Assembly: GCF_014205845.1 (NCBI RefSeq)
Contig: NZ_JACHCR010000009.1
Coordinates: forward strand, 62,001 to 126,000
From: Mucilaginibacter cryoferens
Lineage (GTDB): Bacteria; Bacteroidota; Bacteroidia; Sphingobacteriales; Sphingobacteriaceae
Direction of reading: 5' to 3'
Length of the DNA stretch: 64,000 nt
In this document: piece after piece, positions 1-8,212 of the stretch
Layout: each line of letters starts with the position of its first letter
How positions within the stretch are numbered: position 1 is the first letter of the stretch
Program-made: the position numbers and the translations under genes
Notes under the pieces: generated by a model
What the model saw: the letters and a program-made list of their open reading frames with translations, nothing else
What the model was told of the DNA's origin: nothing
Database searches by the model: none

Positions 1-1
1 C

Positions 2-838
2 AAAGATGGCAGCACCAACCAGCAGATATTACAGGCTTCGCCCCGTATTTTGCTGGCCATAATGATAGGCGTGGTAATATCGCGACCATTGGAACTCAAG
101 ATCTTTGATAAAGAAATTCGCCAGAAACTGAAATCGTCGTACCTTAAAGGCCAGCACCGTAAAATTGATACCCTCGAAAAAACATACAACCAAAAGTATG
201 CTATGGAGATGGGCAAAAACGGCGACTTGAAGAAAGAAAAAGACTCGCTGGAAAAAGATATCAACCGTTCGCGCTTCCAGTTAAACCAGGAAGTGTTTGG
301 CGATAAAAGCAATCAAACATCGGGCATTAGCGGCTATGGCACCTATGCCAAGCAAAAGCAGGCCATACTGGAAGAAAAAGAAGCCCGCCTGAAAACAGTT
401 ACCGAAAGCCAGGGCCAAATGGATGAGTACCTTGGTCATCGGAAAGATTATGAGGGACTAAACAGCCTGCGGCTTTTTACCGACCATCAACTGGATAGTT
501 TGGCTAACATAGCCGGCTTCTCCGACCGTAACTGGGCCCTGGGGCAGCTATCTTACAACGAGAACGGCACGCGCGACCTGGACACCTACCTGGCTATCTC
601 TTTTATTGGCTACCTGTTTATATTGTTTGAGTGTTTACCGGTGTTTGTAAAGCTAATGTCGCCCAAGGGGCCTTATGATGTTGCCATAGCCAAAACTGCC
701 GAGGCCAACATGTACATGGCCGATAGGGATAAGGATATGAACATTACAGTTACCGACAACACGTACGATCATCACCTCGATACGGATATAGAACGGCGAA
801 AGCGATCTATTTCATCCGAATCTAAATACGAGTTTTAA
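2..838 (+). CDS. DUF4407 domain-containing membrane protein (5' truncated by the window edge)
   Basis: The frame is open from base 2, so the true start lies outside the window; the internal TTG at 50 is not a credible start because coding-like sequence (ILQASPRILLAI) continues upstream of it. A hydrophobic segment around LAIMIGVVIS is followed by a long charged, coiled-coil-like region rich in Lys, Glu and Gln, and a second membrane segment near YLAISFIGYLFILFE about 60 residues before the end. This layout (membrane helices flanking a coiled coil, ending in a polar tail) is that of the DUF4407 family, whose function is unknown. A terminator-like hairpin follows. The family call is from recalled motif resemblance. 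Confidence 0.75.
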   Translation, partial: KDGSTNQQILQASPRILLAIMIGVVISRPLELKIFDKEIRQKLKSSYLKGQHRKIDTLEKTYNQKYAMEMGKNGDLKKEKDSLEKDINRSRFQLNQEVFGDKSNQTSGISGYGTYAKQKQAILEEKEARLKTVTESQGQMDEYLGHRKDYEGLNSLRLFTDHQLDSLANIAGFSDRNWALGQLSYNENGTRDLDTYLAISFIGYLFILFECLPVFVKLMSPKGPYDVAIAKTAEANMYMADRDKDMNITVTDNTYDHHLDTDIERRKRSISSESKYEF

Positions 839-879
839 GAACAAATTACTTCAAAAAAAATGTCACCCCGAAGTACTGG

Positions 880-930
880 AAAACTGTTAACCTACCTGCA
901 CTCACAAACAGGATAGTTAACAGTTTTTTT
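880..930 (+). terminator. Probable intrinsic terminator of the DUF4407 gene
   Basis: A 12-bp perfect stem (880-891 with 916-927) is followed by a run of T. The long loop contains a nested stem, CCTG 895-898 with CAGG 909-912. It lies about 40 bases after the stop codon of the plus-strand gene. Confidence 0.7.
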
Positions 931-1013
931 GTACCTCAGCGCGACAGTTTTCTGTTTTCGAGGTGTGTAGGGTTGTCTATCTTGACAAAAAAGCTTAAAA
1001 ATTGCGGCGCTTG

Positions 1014-1706
1014 TTATTTTATTTCAAACACAGCGTTAATCTGTAAGCTGATCTTGATCTTCTTAAAGTCAATATCAGATTCGGCAGGGGGGGCAGCTGC
1101 CACGGTTGATTTAAACATCATGGTGTTGTACTGGCGCGGCTGCGGAAAACTGCTGTTATCACTTTCGGTAATGTTTAATACATCACCCAGTTTATTGCCC
1201 AGCCCGGCTAATAAGTAGGTTGCTTTATCGCGGGCTGATAGCAAGGCCTTCAGCTTCAACTCGTTCTTCAGCTCGTTCAATTTCGAATAGTCGTAGCTGT
1301 CTACATTGGTTGATTGGATGCCTTTAGGATCAATTTTGGCCATTATCTGGTTAAATTTGTTCAGGTCGCGTACGCGGATGCCATATTGTTTGCTGGCTAA
1401 AAAATCGGGGGCTTTTTTCTTTTGATAAGTGTTGTTCCAGGCCGATACGTTGTTCACCGTAAAATCTGTAGCCGGAATGCCGGCTTCTTTAACGGCTTTC
1501 TCCAGCTGATTTTCCAGGTCATCTATCTGGATGTGTTTTTTACCGTCCATATATTCCTGTAAGGAGATAGATACGTTGATGATATCGGGGGTAATTTCCT
1601 GTTCGGCAATGCCGGTAACTTCAATTTTGCGACGCAGATCAACAGCCTGCGCAAAGGCTCCGTAAGTAAATGTTAGCAGGGTGGCAATGATAAATAGCTT
1701 CTTCAT
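1014..1706 (-). CDS. SIMPL domain-containing (DUF541) exported protein
   Basis: About 230 residues from the start chosen here, MKKLFIIATLLTF, which opens directly into a signal peptide ending near AFAQ. The frame stays open for 52 more codons upstream, but that part is not signal-like and is probably untranslated. The mature part starts with KIEVTGIAEQEITPD, the usual opening of SIMPL/DUF541 proteins, which are periplasmic or outer-membrane-associated proteins of unclear biochemical role. The family is known; the role here is unknown. It is a single gene convergent with the DUF4407 gene, and its upstream region carries a copy of a dispersed hairpin repeat. Confidence 0.82.
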   Translation of the reverse strand: MKKLFIIATLLTFTYGAFAQAVDLRRKIEVTGIAEQEITPDIINVSISLQEYMDGKKHIQIDDLENQLEKAVKEAGIPATDFTVNNVSAWNNTYQKKKAPDFLASKQYGIRVRDLNKFNQIMAKIDPKGIQSTNVDSYDYSKLNELKNELKLKALLSARDKATYLLAGLGNKLGDVLNITESDNSSFPQPRQYNTMMFKSTVAAAPPAESDIDFKKIKISLQINAVFEIK

Positions 1707-1854
1707 GTGTAATGTGTGTATGGTTATATTTTTTGTACGTATGACTATGGTAACGTATAGATAGTTTAATTTGTAACAGCGGTGATGATTTAAATGTTGA
1801 GCGACATTAAGGAAAACGAAGGAAAATTGTTTGGGAAAGTTTCCATAGCGGTAG

Positions 1855-1915
1855 CTCCTCACCCGGCTACGCAGCGCTGGCTACCCTTTCTTCGCTTCGC
1901 GGAAAGAGGGGGGGC
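1855..1915. repeat. Dispersed intergenic hairpin repeat, copy A
   Basis: The stretch begins CTCACCC, contains GGCTACGC, then a hairpin whose arms read CCCTTTC (1884-1890) and GGAAAGAGGG (1901-1910) around TTCGCTTCGC. The same order of elements recurs at 9558-9703, 49249-49310 and, shortened, at 22281-22309. The rest of the 1707-2112 gap holds no gene that I can support. Confidence 0.6.
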
Positions 1916-2067
1916 AGCTGCGGATAAATCAGCGTTTAACCCCATTAAATAAGCAGGGCAAAACACTCCCCTAAAAGGCCGGATGAACAAGAAAAATGCT
2001 GCCCATGCAATCCAAGTTGCAACACACAACGTATACCTCTAAAAACAACTAAACAAAAAACTTATAA

Positions 2068-2098
2068 CGTATTACGTAAAGCCTAAAAACGTAATACG
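2068..2098. promoter_or_regulatory. Inverted repeat upstream of the lipid-modification cluster (possible operator)
   Basis: CGTATTACGT (2068-2077) and ACGTAATACG (2089-2098) are perfect 10-base reverse complements separated by 11 bases, 15 bases before the ATG at 2113. The left arm includes the palindrome TTACGTAA (2072-2079), which also occurs before the second methyltransferase gene at 8165-8172. A regulator-binding role is inference. Confidence 0.4.
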
Positions 2099-2112
2099 AC
2101 AACTCAATCCTA

Positions 2113-3147
2113 ATGTGGTACGATAAACTAATTGAACAAGACAAAGTGCCCGACCTGATACTAAGGCAGGGTATTCGGAAACTATTAAAGCAACGCCTCG
2201 ACGATGAAAACAAAGGCAGTGTAGAAGCGCAACAGGAACACCTTATGTTGCTGATAGCACAGCTGAAAGCATCGCCCATAGCGGTTAATACGGCCGCTGC
2301 CAATGAACAGCATTACGAAGTGCCAACCCGGTTTTATGAGTACTGCCTGGGCAAAAATTTAAAATACTCCAGCGGTTACTGGAAAAACGGGGTTACCGAT
2401 ATTGACACCTCCGAAGATGATATGCTGGAAATTACCTGCCAGCGTGCCGAGCTAACCAACGGTTTAAATGTATTGGAATTGGGGTGCGGCTGGGGCTCAT
2501 TATCGTTGTATATGGCGGCTAAATTTCCGCAGAGTAACTTTACAGTAGTCTCAAACTCACGTACGCAAAAAATGCATATTGATGAACAGGCCAGCAAGCG
2601 CGGCATAAGTAACCTTACTGTACTTACCGCCGATATGAACACCTTTACAATTGCCGATAAATTTGATAGGGTAGTATCTGTAGAGATGTTTGAGCACATG
2701 CGCAACTACCAATTGCTGATGGCCAAAGTAGCATCGTTTTTAAAGGCCGACGGTAAACTGTTCATCCATATATTTACACACAAGGAGTATGCCTATCTTT
2801 TTGAGGTGATAGATGAAACCGACTGGATGAGCAAATACTTTTTTACCGGTGGCATTATGCCCAGCGACGACCTGATGTTTTATTTTAACGACGATCTGCT
2901 GGTTGAAAAGCACTGGCATGTAAGCGGCTCGCACTACGGTAAAACATCTGAGGCCTGGTTAAGCAATATGGATAAACACAAGGCCGAAATTATGCCTTTA
3001 TTTGAGCAAACCTACGGTAAAGATAAGGCTGTGAAATGGTGGGTGTACTGGCGTCTGTTTTACCTGGCCTGTGCCGAGTTATGGAGTTATAATAATGGAA
3101 ACGAGTGGATTGTAAGCCACTATTTATTTCATAAAAAGGCCGCATGA
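2113..3147 (+). CDS. CFA-like class I SAM-dependent methyltransferase
   Basis: The product has 344 residues. The SAM-binding motif LELGCGWGS lies at about residues 121-129, preceded by VPTRFYEYCLGKNLKYSSGYW (split here as VPTRFYEYCLG and KNLKYSSGYW, residues 70-90), which resembles the region before the SAM site in cyclopropane-fatty-acid synthases. A motif-II-like stretch, KFDRVVSVEMFEHM, follows. It lacks the longer N-terminal lipid-binding domain of full CFA synthases and is shorter than the 412-residue paralogue at 8213. Its stop overlaps the start of the next gene (ATGA), so the two are surely co-transcribed. By family and context it probably methylates an unsaturated acyl chain on membrane lipid; the exact product is unknown. 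Confidence 0.85.
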   Translation: MWYDKLIEQDKVPDLILRQGIRKLLKQRLDDENKGSVEAQQEHLMLLIAQLKASPIAVNTAAANEQHYEVPTRFYEYCLGKNLKYSSGYWKNGVTDIDTSEDDMLEITCQRAELTNGLNVLELGCGWGSLSLYMAAKFPQSNFTVVSNSRTQKMHIDEQASKRGISNLTVLTADMNTFTIADKFDRVVSVEMFEHMRNYQLLMAKVASFLKADGKLFIHIFTHKEYAYLFEVIDETDWMSKYFFTGGIMPSDDLMFYFNDDLLVEKHWHVSGSHYGKTSEAWLSNMDKHKAEIMPLFEQTYGKDKAVKWWVYWRLFYLACAELWSYNNGNEWIVSHYLFHKKAA

Positions 3148-4277
3148 TCCGTTTTATAATTTGCATTTTATTATTGCTGATAGCTCTGCTTACTATTGTT
3201 AAGGCTTTTGAATACCATGTGTGGATGCTGGCTATTATAGCCGCCGAGTTTTGCTGGGTGTTTATGCTATTTACTTTAATCGCGCTTTTGTCGGGGTTTT
3301 TTACGTCAAAACATCAGTTTGCGGGCACTATTACAGGCCTTATTGCGCTGGCGTTATTTACATCGCCAATAGTGAGGGCGTATAATGTGGCAGGGAGTTT
3401 AAAACAAAACTTTACCGCGGCGTTTGGTGCGGGTAGTACTATTGTTAACGGGGCTAATACCCAATCGCCTTTCAGCTTTTTTGCCATGTTTAAAGGCACT
3501 AAACAAATTACTGCTAAAGAACTCATCTATAATAAATATCCGGGTTTAAACCTCACCATGGATTATTTCCCCTCGCAAAAAATGGGTAACAGGCCCTGTG
3601 TGGTAGTAGTGCATGGCGGCTCGTGGAACAAGGGCGATAATAAGCAATTGCCAGAGCTAAACAGTTACCTCGCATCTATAGGTTATAATGTAGCGGCAAT
3701 CACTTATCGTTTGGCACCAAAATACCAAGCACCGGCACCGGTAGAGGATATCCATAATGCCCTGGCTTACCTGCGTAAGCATGCCAACGAGTTAAATATC
3801 GATACCAATAACTTTGTGCTACTGGGCCGGTCGGCAGGGGCGCAGATAGCCTTATTGGCGGCCTATACTTTGCATGAACCTGGCTTAAAAGCAGTGATTG
3901 ACTATTACGGACCGGCAGATATGGTTTGGGGTTATTCTATACCATCAAGCCGGCTCATTATGGATTCGCGCAAGGTAATGAGCGATTATATTGGTGGTAC
4001 CTATCAGCAGGTCCCTCAAAAATTTGCGGCTTGTTCTCCGCTCGAGTTTGTAAGCAAACAATCGTTGCCAACGCTCATCATTCATGGCGAAAACGACGTG
4101 CTGGTTTCGCCCGAGCACAGCCGCAGGTTAAACCTTAAATTACAGCAAAACGGTATCAAACATTATTACCTGAAACTGCCCTGGGCCACCCACGGGTTCG
4201 ATTTTAATTTAAACGGACCCGGCGGCCAGCTGGCTACCTATACTGTTGAACGCTTTTTAAATACGGTAACTAAATAA
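3144..4277 (+). CDS. Membrane-anchored alpha/beta hydrolase
   Basis: 377 residues. The first ~80 residues contain two or three hydrophobic segments, so the enzyme is probably held in the inner membrane. The catalytic domain shows an oxyanion motif HGGSW at about 157-161, the nucleophile elbow GRSAG (Ser about 230), a late HGENDVLVSPEHS region that should hold the acid, and ATHGFDF with the catalytic His. The HGG motif is typical of the esterase/lipase (HSL-like) branch. It overlaps the upstream methyltransferase by four bases and is one base from the next gene. An acyl-ester substrate in the lipid-modification route is plausible from context only. Confidence 0.85.
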   Translation: MIRFIICILLLLIALLTIVKAFEYHVWMLAIIAAEFCWVFMLFTLIALLSGFFTSKHQFAGTITGLIALALFTSPIVRAYNVAGSLKQNFTAAFGAGSTIVNGANTQSPFSFFAMFKGTKQITAKELIYNKYPGLNLTMDYFPSQKMGNRPCVVVVHGGSWNKGDNKQLPELNSYLASIGYNVAAITYRLAPKYQAPAPVEDIHNALAYLRKHANELNIDTNNFVLLGRSAGAQIALLAAYTLHEPGLKAVIDYYGPADMVWGYSIPSSRLIMDSRKVMSDYIGGTYQQVPQKFAACSPLEFVSKQSLPTLIIHGENDVLVSPEHSRRLNLKLQQNGIKHYYLKLPWATHGFDFNLNGPGGQLATYTVERFLNTVTK

Positions 4278-4278
4278 T

Positions 4279-5553
4279 ATGTTAAAAACAGCCATTATAG
4301 GCACCGGTATTGCCGGTATGGGCTGCGGCCATTTTCTGCACCCAAACAGCGATCTTACTTTTTACGAGCAAAACAATTACGTTGGCGGCCACACCAATAC
4401 CGTAACGGTTGATGAGGATGGTAAGCCCGTGTATGTTGATACGGGCTTTATGGTGTTTAACTACCACACGTATCCCAACCTGTGCCGCCTGTTTGCCGAG
4501 ATTGGCGCGCCGGTTAAAAAAACAGATATGTCGTTCAGCGTGCAGCATGTACCTACCGGCCTGGAATATTCGGGCTCGAGTGTTAACCACTTGTTTGCGC
4601 AGCGAAAAAACATCTTCAATATCAAATACCTAAAAATGCTGATGCAAATTGGCAGGTTTAATAAAGAAAGTGTAAAGATTGTTGACGATCCTAAATATGC
4701 CAATTACTCTATTGGCCAGTATGTAAAAGAGTTTGGTTTTGGAGAGGAAATGCTGTGGAAATACCTGGTGCCGATGAGCTCGGCCGTATGGTCGACCCCG
4801 ATGGAGCAGATGTTGGATTTTCCAGCGGTAACGCTCATCCGTTTTTTTCAAAATCATGGGTTTTTAGGGTTGGATACCCAGCACCAATGGTATACGCTGG
4901 AAAAAGGAAGTCAATCGTACCGCGAAATTTTGATCAGGCCGTTTAGAGACCGTATTCACATAAACCGTAAGGCTACAAAAGTTGAGCGTACAGCCGATAG
5001 TAAAGTAACTGTACATGCAGCCGATGGCTCGCAGGAAATATTCGACAGGGTGATCATCGCCACCCACGGCGACCAGGCCCTCGCCTTATTGGATGAACCT
5101 ACTCCACAGGAGCATAACCTGCTATCGTGCTTTAAATATCAGTACAACAAAGCCACCCTGCATACCGACGAAAGCATTATGCCCAAAACCAAACTGGCCT
5201 GGGCCAGCTGGAATTACCGGATACAGAACGAAAATGGTAAGCTAAACCCAAGCACCATTTACTGGATGAACATGTTGCAAGGCGTATCTGATAAAAAGAA
5301 CTATTTTGTATCCATCAACCCGCACGATAATATCGACCCTAAAAAGATCATCCGCGAAATTGATTATGACCACCCGCTGTTTGATGTACCCGCCATTAAC
5401 GCGCAGGAGCAATTATACAAGTTAAACCAGGATGGTCCGGTTTATTTCTGCGGCAGCTATTTTAAATATGGTTTCCACGAGGATGCCTTTGCAAGCGCGG
5501 TTAAGCTTTGTTCGCAGTTGCTGGGCAAGCCGGTGTATGATGATTTGGAATAA
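4279..5553 (+). CDS. FAD-dependent oxidoreductase, COG2907 type (amine-oxidase/desaturase-like)
   Basis: 424 residues. The N-terminus TAIIGTGIAGMG is a dinucleotide-binding motif (GxGxxG, residues 8-13), followed by FYEQNNYVGGHTNTV, which is characteristic of the COG2907 group of NAD/FAD-binding proteins. Near the C-terminus FCGSYFKYGFHEDAF is the usual FAD-closing region. Genes of this type commonly neighbour CFA-type methyltransferases and DUF1365 proteins, as they do here, and are implicated in desaturating or oxidising methylated acyl chains. That function is inferred from context, not shown. The gene is followed after 19 bases by the DarT toxin gene, so the original operon appears to be interrupted here. 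Confidence 0.85.
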   Translation: MLKTAIIGTGIAGMGCGHFLHPNSDLTFYEQNNYVGGHTNTVTVDEDGKPVYVDTGFMVFNYHTYPNLCRLFAEIGAPVKKTDMSFSVQHVPTGLEYSGSSVNHLFAQRKNIFNIKYLKMLMQIGRFNKESVKIVDDPKYANYSIGQYVKEFGFGEEMLWKYLVPMSSAVWSTPMEQMLDFPAVTLIRFFQNHGFLGLDTQHQWYTLEKGSQSYREILIRPFRDRIHINRKATKVERTADSKVTVHAADGSQEIFDRVIIATHGDQALALLDEPTPQEHNLLSCFKYQYNKATLHTDESIMPKTKLAWASWNYRIQNENGKLNPSTIYWMNMLQGVSDKKNYFVSINPHDNIDPKKIIREIDYDHPLFDVPAINAQEQLYKLNQDGPVYFCGSYFKYGFHEDAFASAVKLCSQLLGKPVYDDLE

Positions 5554-5558
5554 ATTTG
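5551..5558 (+). promoter_or_regulatory. Possible -7 promoter box for darT
   Basis: TAAATTTG matches the Bacteroidota -7 consensus TAnnTTTG and overlaps the stop codon of the upstream oxidoreductase. No clear TTG -33 element lies 19-20 bases upstream, so the call is weak. Confidence 0.35.
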
Positions 5559-5572
5559 TAGTTTAGTGCTAA

Positions 5573-6223
5573 ATGCCAGATTTAAATATAGACCAGCTTT
5601 ATATCTATCGAATTATCCATTTTGATAATTTAGATTATATATTAAGAAATGGTATGTATGTTAGAGACCATTCCAGGTTTGATACCGCTTATGTAAACAT
5701 TGGTAATTCAGATATAATTGGTGTGCGGGATACATATCCGGTTAAAATTGAGAATTACGGCAGTTTAGGGGATTATATCCCTTTTTATTTTGGAAAGCAA
5801 TCCATTATGCTTTATAATATCTTGACAGGCTACGGTGGATTACAAAAGCAATCTCCAAGGGATATTATTTATCTTTGTTGTTATGTTGGGGATATAGTAA
5901 AAGTTTGCCCCAAATTTTTCTTTACTGATGGTCAGGCAAACAAAAGATTTACTGAGCATTTTAATAACTTAAAAGATTTAATTAAGGTTGATTGGGAAGT
6001 TGTGACAAGTTCTGACTTTAAACAAACCGAGGAAGATACTGATAGACCGAGGAAGTACCAGTCTGAGTTCTTGGTTCATGAACATGTGCCTATTGAATGT
6101 GTTAATAAAATAGTAGTTTATGATGAGAGTAGAAAGGAAAGTGTTGAACAACTACTTAAAAGAAATGGTCTTAATATTCAAGTAAGAATTGCAAAAAAAG
6201 ACTTTTATTATTTTTACTTTTAG
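5573..6223 (+). CDS. darT: DarT-type ssDNA thymidine ADP-ribosyltransferase toxin (DUF4433)
   Basis: 216 residues. The opening YIYRIIHFDNLDYILRNGMY matches the DarT start, with the conserved Arg13 and His16 region; IPFYFGKQSIMLYNI (about 69-83) is the family NAD-binding signature; FFTDGQANKRFT and the segment KYQSEFLVHEHVPIE carry the remaining signatures. Glu165 in QSEFLVH is the expected catalytic glutamate. DarT enzymes use NAD+ to attach ADP-ribose to thymidine in single-stranded DNA, blocking replication, and are kept in check by DarG. The antitoxin gene follows after six bases. The pair is visibly more A+T-rich than the lipid genes on either side and splits their operon, consistent with horizontal acquisition. 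Confidence 0.92.
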   Translation: MPDLNIDQLYIYRIIHFDNLDYILRNGMYVRDHSRFDTAYVNIGNSDIIGVRDTYPVKIENYGSLGDYIPFYFGKQSIMLYNILTGYGGLQKQSPRDIIYLCCYVGDIVKVCPKFFFTDGQANKRFTEHFNNLKDLIKVDWEVVTSSDFKQTEEDTDRPRKYQSEFLVHEHVPIECVNKIVVYDESRKESVEQLLKRNGLNIQVRIAKKDFYYFYF

Positions 6224-6229
6224 AAATAT

Positions 6230-7285
6230 ATGATTCGTTTTGTAACGGGTAATTTATTGGATGCTAAGGCTGATGCTTTGGTAAACACTGTGAATACCGT
6301 CGGTGTGATGGGTAAAGGAATTGCTTTGCAGTTTAAAGAAGCTTTCTTAAATAATTATAAAATATATAAGGATGCCTGTAAAAATGGAGTTGTAACCACA
6401 GGTGAGTTATTGGTTGTTAAAGACCAGAATGCCATTTTAGGAGAAAAGCTTATTGTTAATTTCCCAACAAAAAAACATTGGAAACAACCGTCTCGATACG
6501 AGTACATCGAAGCCGGGTTACAGGAATTAGCTCGATATATAGACAATAATGATATCAAAAGTATAGCACTACCTCCTTTAGGTTGTGGTAATGGTGGATT
6601 GGATTGGTCAATAGTTAAACCTATGATTGAAAAATATCTCGCTAACTCTAACGCAGATATCTATGTATATGAGCCTAATTCAGCAGTTAAAACGCTATTG
6701 CAAAAGCAAGAAACTACAAAAAAAGTGAAACTAACATCGGCAAGAGCCATGTTGTTATATGCCCTTTTTCACTATGAGGCTTTAGGAGAATATAGCAGTC
6801 TTTTTTCGGCAAATAAACTAGCTTATTTTTTGCAACGAATAGGTGAAGATTTGAAACTGAAATTTGAAGCACATATATATGGCCCCTATGCTTTAGGCGT
6901 TGAGCATGTTCTTTATGCGCTTAATGGAACGTATTTAAATGGATTGGAGCAAAGGGAAGCAAAAGCATTTGAGTCACTAAAGTTGAATTATGATAAATTT
7001 GAAGAGGTTAAAGCATTTGTTAATAACGAACTAAATTCTGAACAAAAGAAGCGCTTAAAAAATCTGATTGAATTTATAAATGGATTTGAATCCGAATTGT
7101 CTTTAGAGGTTCTTGCGTCCGTTGCCTATTTGTTAGATAAAAATCCAGGGTACTCACTTACTCAGACAATAGATGGGATCTTTAGTTGGAATGATAGAAA
7201 ACGCAAACTTTTTAAAGAAAGATACATTGAGATTGCTTATAATCATGTAAGGAATAATTCATATCAACAAGAACTCTTCAATTAA
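6230..7285 (+). CDS. darG: DarG-type macrodomain antitoxin (DNA ADP-ribosylglycohydrolase)
   Basis: 351 residues in two parts. Residues 1 to about 155 form a macrodomain with the ADP-ribose-binding segments VNTVNTVGVMGKGIA and LPPLGCGNGGLDW; this half removes ADP-ribose from DNA. Residues from about 165 (SARAMLLYALFHYEALGEYS) to the end match the C-terminal region of DarG antitoxins, which binds and neutralises DarT. Both halves appear intact, so this is a complete antitoxin, not a stand-alone macrodomain protein. It is transcribed with darT, six bases downstream. The pair is known as a phage-defence system that acts by ADP-ribosylating phage DNA during replication; the phages affected here cannot be deduced. 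Confidence 0.92.
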   Translation: MIRFVTGNLLDAKADALVNTVNTVGVMGKGIALQFKEAFLNNYKIYKDACKNGVVTTGELLVVKDQNAILGEKLIVNFPTKKHWKQPSRYEYIEAGLQELARYIDNNDIKSIALPPLGCGNGGLDWSIVKPMIEKYLANSNADIYVYEPNSAVKTLLQKQETTKKVKLTSARAMLLYALFHYEALGEYSSLFSANKLAYFLQRIGEDLKLKFEAHIYGPYALGVEHVLYALNGTYLNGLEQREAKAFESLKLNYDKFEEVKAFVNNELNSEQKKRLKNLIEFINGFESELSLEVLASVAYLLDKNPGYSLTQTIDGIFSWNDRKRKLFKERYIEIAYNHVRNNSYQQELFN

Positions 7286-7297
7286 TCCATCCATCCA
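7286..7297. repeat. (TCCA)3 microsatellite at the right edge of the DarTG insertion
   Basis: Three direct TCCA units start immediately after the darG stop codon and are flanked on both sides by TTAAT. It may mark the junction of the inserted segment; this is only suggestive. Confidence 0.5.
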
Positions 7298-7317
7298 TTA
7301 ATTCCGTATATTCCATC

Positions 7318-8124
7318 ATGGCAAATACGGCTATCAATTCCTGCTTATATAAGGCAAAGGTAATGCACCACAGGCTGGCACCCAAGGTGCATAGCTTCCA
7401 CTACGAGGTGTTTATGTTTTACCTCGATCTGGATGAGATTGATAGCCTGGGCAAAAGCATGAAGCTGATGAGCCGTAACCGGTTCAACCTGTTCAATTTC
7501 AGGGATAAAGATCATTTACAGCTGCCGCGCCAAAACCCGGATATATCTAAAAATATCCGCCAGCACATCACTCAATATCTTCGGGATAACGGTGTGGAAA
7601 TTGGTAATGGTCGTATAATGGTGCTTACCAACCTGTGCACCATGGGCTACCAGTTTAACCCGGTATCGTTTTACTTTTGTTATGACGAAAGCGGGCAAAT
7701 TGCATGTGCTATAGTAGAAGTTTGCAACACCTTTTTGGAATTGAAACCCTACTTTTTAAGTGCCGATACCAAACAGGGCAATCAGTTTAAGCTAAATACA
7801 GAGAAATATTTTTATGTATCGCCGTTCATCGATATGGATACCAATTTTGATTTCGACCTGCATATCCCGGGCGAAAAATTACAGGTTAAAATTGATGATT
7901 ATGATAAGGAAGGCAAACGTTTTTTCATCAGTACATTGAGTGGCGTTAAAAAGCCGCTTACTGATGCTAACCTGTTGCTGTATTTTATCAGCTTTCCGCT
8001 CATCACCCTAAAAGTAATAACGCTTATTCATTGGCAGGCTTTAAGGCTTTGGCTTAAAAAGATCCCTTTTCATAAGAAAGATGATCAAAAAGAACTTCAA
8101 AAAGGAGTATTCAGGCCGTATTAG
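7318..8124 (+). CDS. DUF1365 family protein
   Basis: 268 residues. The start ANTAINSCLYKAKVMHHRLA followed by VHSFHYEVFMFYLDLDE is the classic DUF1365 (COG3496) opening, and GYQFNPVSFYFCYD about a third of the way in is the family's most conserved block. A hydrophobic stretch near LLLYFISFPLITLKVITLIHW suggests membrane association near the C-terminus. The biochemical role of DUF1365 is unknown, but such genes are commonly found with COG2907 oxidoreductases and CFA synthases, as here. It belongs with the genes at 2113-5553 from which DarTG now separates it. It ends 88 bases before the CFA synthase. Confidence 0.88.
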   Translation: MANTAINSCLYKAKVMHHRLAPKVHSFHYEVFMFYLDLDEIDSLGKSMKLMSRNRFNLFNFRDKDHLQLPRQNPDISKNIRQHITQYLRDNGVEIGNGRIMVLTNLCTMGYQFNPVSFYFCYDESGQIACAIVEVCNTFLELKPYFLSADTKQGNQFKLNTEKYFYVSPFIDMDTNFDFDLHIPGEKLQVKIDDYDKEGKRFFISTLSGVKKPLTDANLLLYFISFPLITLKVITLIHWQALRLWLKKIPFHKKDDQKELQKGVFRPY

Positions 8125-8164
8125 CAAATTTGTATGCCCTACAGAAAACCTTCAACCAATTAAA

Positions 8165-8172
8165 TTACGTAA
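8165..8172. promoter_or_regulatory. TTACGTAA palindrome upstream of the CFA synthase gene
   Basis: The perfect octamer palindrome lies 41 bases before the ATG at 8213 and repeats the core seen upstream of the first methyltransferase (2072-2079). The same octamer is also seen at 17581 and 24198, so it is not unique to this pathway. Confidence 0.3.
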
Positions 8173-8212
8173 CTATTATAAATAACCCTATTACCCGGAA
8201 TATATAATAGCC

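Noticed and set aside
973..1218. Plus-strand open frame of 81 codons opposite the SIMPL gene
   Set aside because: It lies antisense to the conserved SIMPL coding sequence, has low-complexity content and no start context; it is a shadow frame.
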